Source of the DNA: Kalaharituber pfeilii
Taxonomy: Eukaryota > Ascomycota > Pezizomycetes > Pezizales > Pezizaceae
Assembly: GCA_015179045.1 (NCBI GenBank)
Contig: WHUZ01000019.1
Location: 496,001-560,000 of the forward strand
Length of the DNA stretch: 64,000 nucleotides
Direction: 5' to 3'
Each line of letters starts with the position of its first letter. The first letter of the stretch is position 1. The notes beneath the pieces were generated by a model that saw only the letters and a list, made by a program, of their open reading frames with translations, made no database searches and was not told the DNA's origin. Position numbers and translations under genes: made by a program. Positions 25,176-34,922 of this stretch are shown here, piece after piece.

Positions 25176-26065
25176 CTGTGGTTCACCACTTTCCCGGACA
25201 CCCCACTTTCCCGGACACATTTACCACCAAAACTGCGCAACTTTCACACTCAATATCTCAACAACCACAACAGCATTTGTGAATGCACTTTGTGTAGCTA
25301 TTAGACAAAGTGTAATTCTTGCTCTCTAGCACCTTTTCTTCATCAAAAATTGGGGATGCAAAGGGATTATGACTTGCCGCATTTACGTTGGAAGGCTTGG
25401 CATTTATTTGTATGGGATCTCCATACAAAATGTTCATCAGACTCGAATGTAGTCCTACTCTTCAACGCTAATTACAATAGCTATGATAGTATATGTCAAG
25501 AATCACCTGAAGGGGTATAGTAAGGTGCTGCATTTAGTTTACTTTCATTTGTTGAATTGTAGAGTTGGTGTACAACTATCTACTTTTGGGCGTTGTTCTC
25601 ATACAAATGGTTTCTATGGGAAATATGAATATTGTGAATAATTTCACAACCACTACAGTTATTACCTAACTACGTTGTTCATAGTTTCCGACCGAGTGAT
25701 GCTATTGAATGTGAGTGTCTGAGGTTTTTTCATGAATTGATTGCAGGTGTAGCATGCAGAATTCGGGGGTGGTGACATTTGTATGGAGATCCCATACAAA
25801 TAAATGCCAAGTCTTCCAACAAAAATGCGACAAGCCATAATCCCTTTGCAACCACAATTTTTGATGAAGAAAAAGTGCTAGATAGCAAGAATTACACTGT
25901 GTGTAATAGCTACACAAAGTGCATTCACAAATGCTGTTGTGGTTGTTGAGATATTGAGTGCGAAAGGTGCGCAGTTTTGGTGGTAAATGTGTCCGGGAAA
26001 GTGGGGTGTCCGGGAAAGTGGGGTGTCCGGGAAAGTGGGGTGTCCAGGAAAGTGGTGAACCACAG
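25176..26065. mobile_element. Tc1/mariner-like fold-back element
   Basis: The ends are CTGTGGTTCACCACTTTCC and its complement, flanked by TA at 25174-25175 and 26066-26067. The inverted arms extend about 260 nt (to about 25435 on the left, from about 25773 on the right) with a few mismatches. Just inside the tips a 17-bp unit, CCCACTTTCCCGGACAC, is tandemly repeated: two times on the left and four times on the right. The centre has no long open frame. It is a non-autonomous element by TA duplication and structure. Confidence 0.78.
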
Positions 26066-27118
26066 TATGCTCAAGCTTTGATGTCCGTAGTCTATATATT
26101 CTACATGCCCAATATGTCTAAAATCCTATGGGCACATTTAATATGCTTAATATGACTGGTATACCCATAGCAAACACTCTAGTCGTAGTAGTAGAGAGAC
26201 AGACAGAGCAAGTAGAAAGAACAGAAATGGGATGAATCTATGGGTTAATAATGCTAAAGATGAAGAGAAGAACTATTTATAAAAGTGGAGCCTGGGCCTT
26301 TACATAATTGTAAGTGGATAGACTTTGCACAGTAATTACAGTAAGAAGTCTAATAAATTAGCCAGAGAGTGCTAATAAGCCAGACCATGCAGAATTAATT
26401 AACAGGACTTGTACAGCTTATTGGGCCTTTCCTATTCAGCTGTGTTATAGCCTCCTAATGGCCTATTCGCAAAATAAATAATGTTCGTTAACTAGCTGTG
26501 ATGGCTGTTAGTAAGTTCTTAATAATTTTTTTTTCTGAGAATGAGTAGGAGGATAGGTGGTTGACGTTGTAAGATGTTCATGCTATGGACTGAAATCTAT
26601 ATATATTTTTGTTACCAGTTAACTTACTTTTTTTAATGTTCACTTTCATCTTAATTTAATTTAATTTTTATTTCTTTATTTATTTGTATGAAATATTAAT
26701 TGCATGGGGCCTTTATCTCTGGCGGGCGTATGTTTTACTTACATGTGAGATGCGTAATTTTTGTTGTGGTGCAGGCGTTGCAACGGACTTTCGAATTTTC
26801 GATTTTCGGGAAATGGCCAGGAGGAAGGGAAGCACTCCTGAGACCTCCACCGGAAGGGAAAGGGGAGGGGGGGGATGATGTCATGTAACGAGAATTTTTT
26901 CCGGGCAGTGAAGGCGTGGAGGAAGGAGAGGAGAGAGGTGGAGAGAGGTGGAGAGATGTGGGAAGGAGAAGGTCATGGAGTGGAATAGGGGAGCATCTCG
27001 CTTTCCGATGCAGAAACCAGAAGAACAGCCCAGAAGGTTTTCTTTTCTGGAATCAGGTTCTAGAAGGGGAGAGGGGGGGTTGGAAACGGGGAGGTGTATG
27101 TAGAACTTTCTTTGTTAA
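26066..27118. other. No supported gene
   Basis: AT-rich sequence (26200-26760) followed by a purine-rich G/A stretch (26800-27100). Open frames are short and low in complexity. Confidence 0.4.
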
Positions 27119-27218
27119 GCCTGTCTCCGGGCTTCGAGGGCTTGCCCAGGGACCCTGCCATGGCCTAGCGCTGCAAGCGGGGTTATGATACGTGATTTTT
27201 TCAAAAAAAAAAAAAAAA
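27119..27218 (+). mobile_element. Long form of type A tailed retroelement
   Basis: The head GCCTGTCTCCGGGC, shared with 18872, leads into GACCCTGCCATGGC and GCAAGCGGGGTTATGATACG and then an A tail. A convincing target duplication is not visible. Confidence 0.6.
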
Positions 27219-27365
27219 GAAGGGAAAAGGGACCTTCTAATGACACTACTAGGATGGATGGAACAGTGACACCCAAGAGCGGGCGTAGGACTTTGTTGGG
27301 CTCTATCTTACCTGGACTATTATTACTTTGTTATTTATCCTCCTATACCCTACATCATGTATTTA

Positions 27366-27436
27366 AATCGCCATACTGTAGTCCCACGGGTGGCAAGCGA
27401 GTAATGATATAAAAAAACAAAACAAAACAACACAGA
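27366..27436 (+). mobile_element. Short tailed retroelement, type B
   Basis: TCGCCATACTGTAGTCCC, then GGTGGCAAGCGAGTAATGAT and an AAAAC-rich tail. The position of the tail and the conserved GAGTAATGATAT end fit type B. I could not define a target duplication. Confidence 0.55.
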
Positions 27437-28519
27437 GAGCAGTTCCCCGCAAAAAAAAAAAAGGATTAGCGGTAACACAAACAAATTCGTTAACTATAAC
27501 TACAGTATTACTCATGCAGTACTAGCGGCCCGGAGGGAGTGAATGGGGAGAGAGAATTTTAATGAAGTTGCGAAAGGCTACTTAATGCGCGCAACGGCAC
27601 TTGGGACACGGAGAGTTTGCTTAGGGCATGAGAGCAGGGTTATAGATCAAATGTTCAGACCCTCTCGCGAATTCAGTATTTTCACGAGCGGATAGAGACT
27701 TCGTCTGAGGTTCAAGTTAGCAGGCGAGAAAGTTTCTACGCTGATAAAGGAGCTTAAGTTGAGCTTCTACATAACTATATACGTATTCAAATAGTGTTGT
27801 TCGGGCACAAAACTAGTGCTGTTGGTTCTAATTACGTACGTTCTGCAATTTAGACGCAATTTTCGATTTTCAAGGAAGTTAGACCTCGAGTGAATGATGG
27901 TAATTTCTTCCATCCATTGGGGTGAGCTCCTTAAGAATGTATTAGAAAAAGGGTAATGCCTTCGACATATCTGTCAGAATTACGCACCCGTGGATATTTC
28001 CGAGAGGGCTTAAGCATATCGAACCTGTGCATATCCTCATGAAATTCCCTGATCAGAATACTCTCCATACGCATATATTCGTGATAAGCATATTTTCACG
28101 TCCCACATGCTTATTACGGGGGGATTGTCTGTATATAATATACAAGTTTGTGCTTCAACAAACTAATAAGATTCTGATGTTATGTTTGTAAGCCGGCTCC
28201 AATAGAGAGAAGATATTTACGATGTTTTCCACCAGTCAGAAATTTTTGCGAAACTTGTTTCTGTTAAAAAATGCCACATTTAGGAACCAAAATGCATGTT
28301 GCGATTGGCCTGCTATTTACCGAATGGTCCGGCTCATTGGTCATTACTGACACCATGGTCACCCGGATGGTGGATAGCCCAGAACATAGACAGGCAAGCA
28401 TACTTCTTCAAAAGGGTCTTGCACCATTGGATTAGAAGATGAGGAAAGAACTGTTGAAGAACTTGATTGGCATTTTTGCGGTCGGGTGGTTCAATTGCCG
28501 ACTGATCATGGGTGTGCAC
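27437..28519. other. No supported gene
   Basis: AT-rich sequence with no coding signal. The stretch at 28078-28135 (ATAAGCAT...ATGCTTATTACGGGGG) has the look of a pogo/Fot terminal region but lacks a partner, so I do not call it. Confidence 0.35.
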
Positions 28520-28932
28520 TAGCCTCGGACCAGGCGTTTAATACATAAGTACCGTATTAACTCACTTAAGAGCAAGAAAATGAACGCGCGCTAGTTCGGT
28601 CTTGGCATAGCTCAGGCGCCATTAATCGCGCTAGCGCGCGGTTCGTGCAATCTTGGCATTACTAAGCACAGGAATGCGATTATACATGGGGGCTAATCTC
28701 CAGCTTCTCTACTCTGTCACGGAGGTGGTAAACGCAGAGATTACCGTCCGCCAGGCCAAAAAGACACTTGACTAGTAATGCTCACTAATTCTCTATGTAT
28801 CTCATATAGCTATTGTGTAACTGCGATGCATTTGCGCATTTGCGCATTGCATTTTTCACATTTTTTTGCTTCACCAGCCGTCCACCCTACGGTCGACGTC
28901 GCGGTGACCCTGTAATATCTCCTACTCTTCCT

Positions 28933-31415
28933 CTAATACTCATCCGCCTGCCAACGGAAATCATATTCGGGCCCATCATCCTCAGTATCACTAATAACTG
29001 GAAAGGAAACTACATGGCTACGCTGTTTTCCATTCAACCTAGCACTTCTTCTAGTTGAAAGTTGCACAGGCTCTGGAAGTGATTGGTCAAACTCCGGAAG
29101 TGATTTTTTAAGCTCCAGTGAACTTGCACATGTGCCAGAATCATGATCTTGCCCATCTTCTGTTCCACGCCCTCTTCCACGCCCTCTTCCACGCCCCCTT
29201 CCACGCCCCCTCCCCCTCCCACTCCCACTCGCACTCGCACTCGCACTCGCACTCCCACTCCCACTCCCACTCCCACTCCCACTCGCACTCACACTCGCAC
29301 TCACACTCGCACTCCCACTCCCACTCCCACTCCCACTTCCACTCCCACTCACACTCCCACTCCCACTCCCACTCCCACTCACACTCCCACTCCCACTCGC
29401 ACTCCCACTCCTACTCGCACTCGTACTCCCATTCCCACTCCCACTCGCACTCGCACTCCCACTCCCACTCCCACTCGCACTCGCACTCCCACTCCTACTC
29501 CCACTCCCACTCCCACGCCCACCCCCCCTCTCTCTCCCCCTCCCACTTCCCCTCCCATGACCTCTCCCACTTCTACCGGTTTGCTGAGTTTCCACTGTAC
29601 TGGCATTTGCAACTGAGAGTAGTAGATCATCATCAGGGCCACTAGACTCCGAGTCTGAGCTTGAATCGGAGCTGCTAGTACTGTTCTCAGGCTTTAAGTC
29701 ACTATTAGTAGCTAGTGCCCCCTTCGTCCTCCAATCTGCCAGAGCTTCCATGAGAGAAGGCCCTTGTAAACCCTTGATTGATATCTCCCCATCTGAAGAT
29801 CCATCAATTGGTAGAGATATGCCTAGGCACCGAAAGCTTTGTATAACCACCCCTCGTTTCTGTTGACAAAATACTTCCCATGCCTGCGCAACACAGCGAG
29901 TCATCATAACCCGCATCTCCCCAACAGCACTACTGCCAGCAATATCTTCAGTATCCATGGCTGAGTCTTGACGTTGAAATTCCTTATCAATCTCGTCCTT
30001 GAGTAAGTCTTTGAATGGTCTATTGATAGAAACATCAAGGGGTTGAACAAGACCTGTACAGCCACCTGGAACTAATGAAAGGGTAATGTCATGTGCTTTT
30101 AAAAGCTTTTTGACAGAAGCTGTTTTATGGCAACGAAGAAGATCCATAATTAGCAGTGTAGGCTGCCCTCCCAAGACTGGCACAAGGAGTTTTTGAAGCC
30201 AAAATTGAATAATGTCAGTATTTGCATATGCCTTCTTTCTGAACTGAACAACAACACGAGGATCATATCTTGAGGTCTCCCGTTTTCTTACAGCACTTGT
30301 ACTCTCAGCAACACCACGAAAGATCAAGAGAGGCTTAACACGAGGCTTTCCGTCTGCAAAAACTGTAAGTTGAATTGTTGCCTGCCGCTTCCCCCACCCA
30401 GATTTTTGGCTCTTTACCCATACAGTTTTGCTTCCTTTAAACTCATATGATTTGCCCTCCAAGTATTCCCAAGGCAAGGGTGTTTGATCCATGTTCACGA
30501 TATTGGAAATTGAATATCGTCCAACTCTCTGCATAACATCGGTAGTGCCATCTCGTAGTTGTGAATTCCGGCGATTGAAGCATAAAAAGTTGGTAATAAG
30601 TTCATGGTATTCCTCAGGTGTTTGTTGGGCTTTGTTGGTTATTGCACGGAGGGTAATTTCGTTACGAGCTAAAAATCGCCGGAACCAGCCTTGAGAAAAT
30701 CGAAATTGGACCGATGAATCAGGATAAATCTCACTAAATAGCTGTTTTGAAGTTCGCTCAAACCACCGGTAACGTACAACGCGGCCAATTTGTCGTCTTG
30801 CTGTAAAGGCGGTAACAAGTGCTTTCTCAAGTTCTTTCCATCGCGGAATGTTTTGTCGTATTCGCCGGGATTTTCCATGTGCTTTTAAAAGTAGCTCTTC
30901 ATTCTATCTAATATTAGCTTTAAGTAAATAGGTAGTATATAGTAAGAAAGGATATAAACCTTTCTCCATTTTGATATTGTAGCTGCATTTTTCAATCTGA
31001 ACCTCTGCCGAATCTCTTCCAATGTAGGTTTTCTAACTCTACCTTTACCATTATCAACTTGTGTATGGCGTGCCCAAGAGAGTACACCAAGCTTGAACTC
31101 AACAGTTCTACTCCGTTTGCTTTTAGAAGGTGATGCAGACGGTACAGGGACCCAACGTGGCCTTGCTGCAATAGGTTGTCTATGTGGTCCAGGGCGTTTT
31201 TTTAGTGCATTCAATCGATTCTTTTGTAAGGAGGTTTGTGAGAGCTTAGCTGCCAACTCATTAACTTGTGTTTCAATAACTTGTGGGTTATTAAGAATAG
31301 AAGAAATCATGATGCTCCAGTATAGGTACCTATGGTATAATGATGATTTCATTAACACTCCACAACGTTTATTTACTCCCCTGATCCCGTCTCCTACTTC
31401 TGTGCTCAGATCCAT
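28933..31415 (-). CDS. Pogo-like transposase, DD35D
   Basis: Two exons, 31415-30960 and 30903-28933, joined across a 56-nt intron (GTTTATATCC to TTAGATAG), give about 808 residues. A Met at residue 36 is an alternative start. Residues about 99-152 form a helix-turn-helix ([35 protein letters not shown]). Residues 153-255 look like a CENP-B type DNA-binding domain ending [16 protein letters not shown]. The DDE domain has NMDQTP (D291), [12 protein letters not shown] (D406) and [13 protein letters not shown] (D442), a DD35D spacing, all present. Residues about 613-720 are a Gly/Ser/Arg/Ala low-complexity tail encoded by a hexanucleotide repeat. After that the frame continues about 80 residues to a normal stop. 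It cuts and pastes elements with matching ends in the nucleus. Confidence 0.85.
29200..29520. repeat. Hexanucleotide array inside transposase gene
   Basis: About 50 units of ACTCCC/ACTCGC (plus strand), with a few TCAC and TCCT variants. It is open in several frames on both strands, giving SG, GV, HS or TP dipeptide runs. On the coding (minus) strand it is read as Gly-Ser and Ala-Ser dipeptides. Confidence 0.9.
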
Positions 31416-31681
31416 CGTGGTGTTGAGGTTAGCATCGCGGTAATTCGGGAATCATTATGCGCCCGTGCGTGATACACGCGCACTGGCGCTGAAAGGTTTG
31501 CCAAGACCGAACTAGCGCGCGTTTGATTTCTTGCTCTTATGTGAGTTAATACGGTACGTTGCTACTGAAGCGTCTTGGCATAGGTGTTATGTAATCAATC
31601 TTTGGTTTGATGTCTTAATTATGTATATAACACAACTTCAATTAAGTAATACATCAACAAGCCCCTAAGTACCTACTAGTA

Positions 31682-32007
31682 CTAGACGGAAAAATAAGTA
31701 TTTGGACAGGAGATAAATGCATATTTATGCGCCATGCAGTATTCGGCAGAAACTAGCATATTTTCGTATGCTTGGCTGGTGATAGCCATAAGACAGTCCC
31801 AATTTCGTGATAGGGTGTCCAAATTCATTATGTAAGAAAGTATTTGGACAGCTGACGTGATGAAATTTGGACAGCTGACATAATGAATTTGGACTTTTAC
31901 ACCCTATTCTTACTGCCAAGCATACGAAAATATGCTAGTTTCCGCCAAATACCGCATAGCGCATAATATGCATTATCCCCTGTCCAAATACTTATTTTTC
32001 TGTCTAG
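31682..32007. mobile_element. Fold-back MITE with TA duplication
   Basis: The ends CTAGACGGAAAAATAAG and CTAGACAGAAAAATAAG (inverted) lead into TATTTGGACAG on both sides. Arms are similar for about 150 nt. TA is duplicated at 31680-31681 and 32008-32009. TTTGGACAGCTGAC-type motifs recur in the centre. There is no open frame. It is probably a Tc1/mariner-class derivative unrelated in sequence to the neighbouring pogo element. Confidence 0.8.
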
Positions 32008-32343
32008 TAGCAGCGCCTGGTTCGAGGCTAGGTGTGCACGTGGCGATGATTTCCAGCCTCATGCTTATGTAATGACTTTCGACTGGTAGTGGCACTCTAC
32101 TGGTAGTCTCGGCGCCCAATCCTCTTACAGCAACGATGTGTTTGTACTTATACTACATTCTGGTGAGGGGCAACAGCTATTTTTATAGTTTGCTGAGCAG
32201 TTCGTTTCGGACAGAATTTAGGTCCACTTCTGTTAATTTTGCCGCTTACTGAACAACGCCCAGTCCTGAACCGCCCCCATCGAATTCAGAAACAACTCAA
32301 ACGATCAAAACACCCAAAGAGACAAACAAAAAAAACAATCAGG

Positions 32344-33432
32344 ATGAGCACTTTCCACCAGGATGGGTCGTATGAGTGCAAGGCTCTGGGCATAAAAATC
32401 ATTTCTGGTCAGATGGCAGAGAAGGGGATATGGAACAAGGCATTGACAAAGGACTGGATTCAGAATGCATGGCAGATCATTGTGCATCTGAACGCCAAGC
32501 TGGAAGAGGAAGCTGCCGGAATTAGCGGTAATGGAAAGGAGAGTGATGGAGATCACAACAAATGTGAAGGAGTGAAGCAGAAGTCAGAGAATCAGTTGTC
32601 CAGCAAGGACGAAGAGGCTGAGCGGCACAAGACAATTGTTCGGCAGAGGCTGGAGCTAGACCTCCTCAAGCAGAATATGGGGAGGACCAAGATGATATTT
32701 GAAGAAGAGAAGAAGAGACTAGAAGGAGAGCGAGACGAGTTGAAAATGAAGCTGGAGGAGGAAAAGAAGAGGATCGATGATATGAATAGAGGGCAAGATG
32801 GGTGCCATTGTCGAGATGATATTAAATCAATTGTGGAGGATAATCAGAGGAAATTGGGTGATGTAAAAGCTGCATTAGACAGTGCTGTAGGCAATTTTGA
32901 GAAGGGCAGTCACTTTTTCAAGAAGGTGGTGGAGGAGGCTGTGGAGAAGTTGAATACAATAGGGGAGTCAATGGGCGGCATGGTGGATAAAGGAGGAAAT
33001 GGAGCTGGGAGTGCCATTGACTATCGCTATGGACCTGGGTTGCGGTATGTAGGATATGTTCGGAGAAGGGCGGTGGATATGCTACCTCCGGCGCAGAAGA
33101 AAGAGTTGAGCAGTCAATTGGTGGAGGTATACAACACTTTGCTGACTTTGGCGAAGGATGGGGAATATTCAAATACGCCAGCGCATCATATGGTTGTCGA
33201 CGTGTTGCAGAGATATGGGCTAGTAGTCGAGTGTGGAATGGGGTTCGGTTCATTTGCCGAGAGGCTGAATTTACAGGAAACTGAGATTCTGAAGTATAGG
33301 AGGTTAGAAGAGGTGTCGGCATTGGTATCAGAAAGGGGCTATGGATGGTTGGGGTTTTCTCATCTTCACAGTTTGATCATGATTTGTGCTTACTTGGGTA
33401 CTGAGCTCGACGGAGAAATCGTGAGGTGGTAG
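32344..33432 (+). CDS. Coiled-coil protein of unknown family, copy 1
   Basis: 362 codons in one exon. I chose the ATG at 32344 because the second copy at 48936 starts at the same aligned Met and the similarity extends only weakly upstream. Residues 1-55 are a conserved N-terminal block (ALGIKIISGQMAEKGIWNKA). Residues about 88-150 are a charged coiled coil (EEEKKRLEGERDELKMKLEE). Residues 225-362 form a conserved C-terminal block (IDYRYGPGLRYVGYVRRR, GWLGFSHLHSLIMICAYLG). There is no signal peptide or clear membrane span. The function is unknown. It is 1.5 kb upstream of the NLR gene, in the same orientation. The 3' flank (TTTCATTCCATTTTATTTCT) is also shared with copy 2. Confidence 0.78.
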   Translation: MSTFHQDGSYECKALGIKIISGQMAEKGIWNKALTKDWIQNAWQIIVHLNAKLEEEAAGISGNGKESDGDHNKCEGVKQKSENQLSSKDEEAERHKTIVRQRLELDLLKQNMGRTKMIFEEEKKRLEGERDELKMKLEEEKKRIDDMNRGQDGCHCRDDIKSIVEDNQRKLGDVKAALDSAVGNFEKGSHFFKKVVEEAVEKLNTIGESMGGMVDKGGNGAGSAIDYRYGPGLRYVGYVRRRAVDMLPPAQKKELSSQLVEVYNTLLTLAKDGEYSNTPAHHMVVDVLQRYGLVVECGMGFGSFAERLNLQETEILKYRRLEEVSALVSERGYGWLGFSHLHSLIMICAYLGTELDGEIVRW

Positions 33433-34872
33433 ACTTTTTTCTCTCTCCTTTTTTGTGAAAAATAAATATTTTCGTTTCATTCCATTTTATTTCTCTTCTC
33501 ATGGTTCGAGATGAATACAGAGCTTCAAATTTATTCCCTCTTTATTCCAAAATCGTGGTATTATATATATATTCTTAAAGATGGTAGGGTTGCACACAAT
33601 GTTCGCTACCTTATATCCACTTGCCTCGTGAGGGAATTGATTATTGTACGAGCCCCACCCTATGAACCAAACTACAACACACGTGATGTATAAACTGCAT
33701 TTGAACGCCCCTATATTTGTTATGAATTTTCAAAGTAAGATGGGTGAGGGAATAAATACAGGGATTAGAGAGAAGAGGAGCCGTGGAGGTTTGAAGCTGT
33801 TCTGCCCACTCACGAACATCGTACTGTAAATTTAGGTAACGTTATAAGGCATATCTGAAACATTATAGCCAATGAGCTGTGATGGCTTGTGCTACTCAAC
33901 AAAAGAGGAATCCAAATAAATTCAGCTGTTTCCAAACAGGAAAAACACGGAGCTTTGCATCCCCTCTCAGAAGTGGTTAGAAATTATTTTTTTTCCCCTC
34001 TGAGTTAGTGATATATGTATGCTGGTGGAACTGGTTGCTGAGAGCATCAAGCTGCTAACGAATTTGCAATTTGTCCAGAATTTTTGAAGCTGTATGAACA
34101 GAAAATATTGACCCAGGAATTCTGTGGTTGTACAGTACTTGCGTTTTCCGTGTGGCGACAAAAGGAGTCCTCCTGTCTCCGGCAGGATTTTCGTATTTGA
34201 ATACCGTAATTTTGTTAGAAATCTGAGCTTCATATACATGTGGTGAGGGTATCACTTGATATCGCCAGATCTGAGTGGGTGTGAGGTACTGTGGGGAAGC
34301 TGATGTTGCACCGGAATAGGCCAAGCCTTGTGATACCGGGTTGTCGCTCTGGCATAAAGAATGGATCTCTCTATGGCTTCTTTGATTGTTCTTCTTTGAT
34401 TGTTCTTCTTTGACATAGAATCTTTCTTTGTGATTCGAGTTATTACTTTCTTTGCTTCCTTTGTTGACATGTAGATTGAAGTAGCATGTTTGTTCTGTAA
34501 TTACATAGGAAGGCAAGCAATCCTTTCGGCACTCTTGCAATACTACACTTCGCACCCACGGTTCGCATTCGCTATTCAACATGTGAAGACAAGCCTTGTG
34601 TGTGCATTCCGCCAGTTCTCAACTTTCCGGTCACTCTGAGGATAGTAGACCCTATCGCTCTCCTCTCACAGTACTTATCTCACCTCCAACACCAGTAGAC
34701 TTTTCAACGCAGCAGTGTGTGGCTTACGAAGATGCAGGATGCAGCAGTGCGACTGGTGGGACAACAATTGGTCAGACATTCATTACGGCTAAAGCGAGGC
34801 AGCAGCAACGCAGCCTTTCAAGTTCCAACTCCATCTCCGAGATACACCGTATCCTACCAGCAGTTTGCACGA
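33433..34872. other. Intergenic region with an uncertain minus frame
   Basis: Between the coiled-coil gene and the NLR. A 175-codon minus-strand frame at 34582-34055 lies divergent to the NLR. Its product has no domain that I recognise and contains a small duplication (EEQSKKNNQR-type), produced by the tandem TTCTTTGATTG at 34378-34415. It may be chance. Confidence 0.3.
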
Positions 34873-34880
34873 CTATAAAT
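34873..34880 (+). promoter_or_regulatory. TATA-like box of the NLR gene
   Basis: CTATAAAT lies 43 nt upstream of the proposed NLR start at 34923, in a region that otherwise reads open. It supports the internal Met rather than the upstream Met at 34596. Confidence 0.35.
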
Positions 34881-34922
34881 AGCTCCCTCAACTGCAAATC
34901 AACAAGAACAGAATCAGCCAGC

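Larger units (their letters stand above)
28552..31554 (-). mobile_element. Pogo/Fot-type DNA transposon, apparently complete
   Basis: Terminal inverted repeats of about 57 bp begin CCGTATTAACTCAC and end near TTCGGTCTTGGCA (left 28552-28609, right 31498-31554), with few mismatches. TA dinucleotides flank it at 28550-28551 and 31555-31556. It is about 3.0 kb and encodes one spliced transposase on the minus strand with an intact DDD triad, so it is a candidate autonomous copy. It sits inside the MULE-like element. Confidence 0.87.
28520..32030. mobile_element. MULE-like element containing two other transposons
   Basis: The left end is TAGCCTCGGACCAGGCG (28520-28536). The right end is the inverted CGCCTGGTTCGAGGCTA (32014-32030), with one mismatch. 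A perfect 9-bp direct repeat GGTGTGCAC lies immediately outside at 28511-28519 and 32031-32039. Nine-bp duplications are typical of Mutator-like elements. The host unit itself is only about 180 bp once the pogo element (28552-31554) and the fold-back MITE (31682-32007) are removed. The same TAGCCTCG terminus occurs on the fold-back element at 62455-62650. Confidence 0.8.

Noticed and set aside
27976..28135. Possible pogo/Fot terminus with ATAAGCAT and TTATTACGGGGG
   Set aside because: No partner end or TA-flanked unit could be found in the window.
29118..29645. Long plus-strand frames made of His-Ser or Thr-Pro dipeptides
   Set aside because: They are antisense readings of the hexanucleotide array in the transposase gene. 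Any frame through this repeat stays open.
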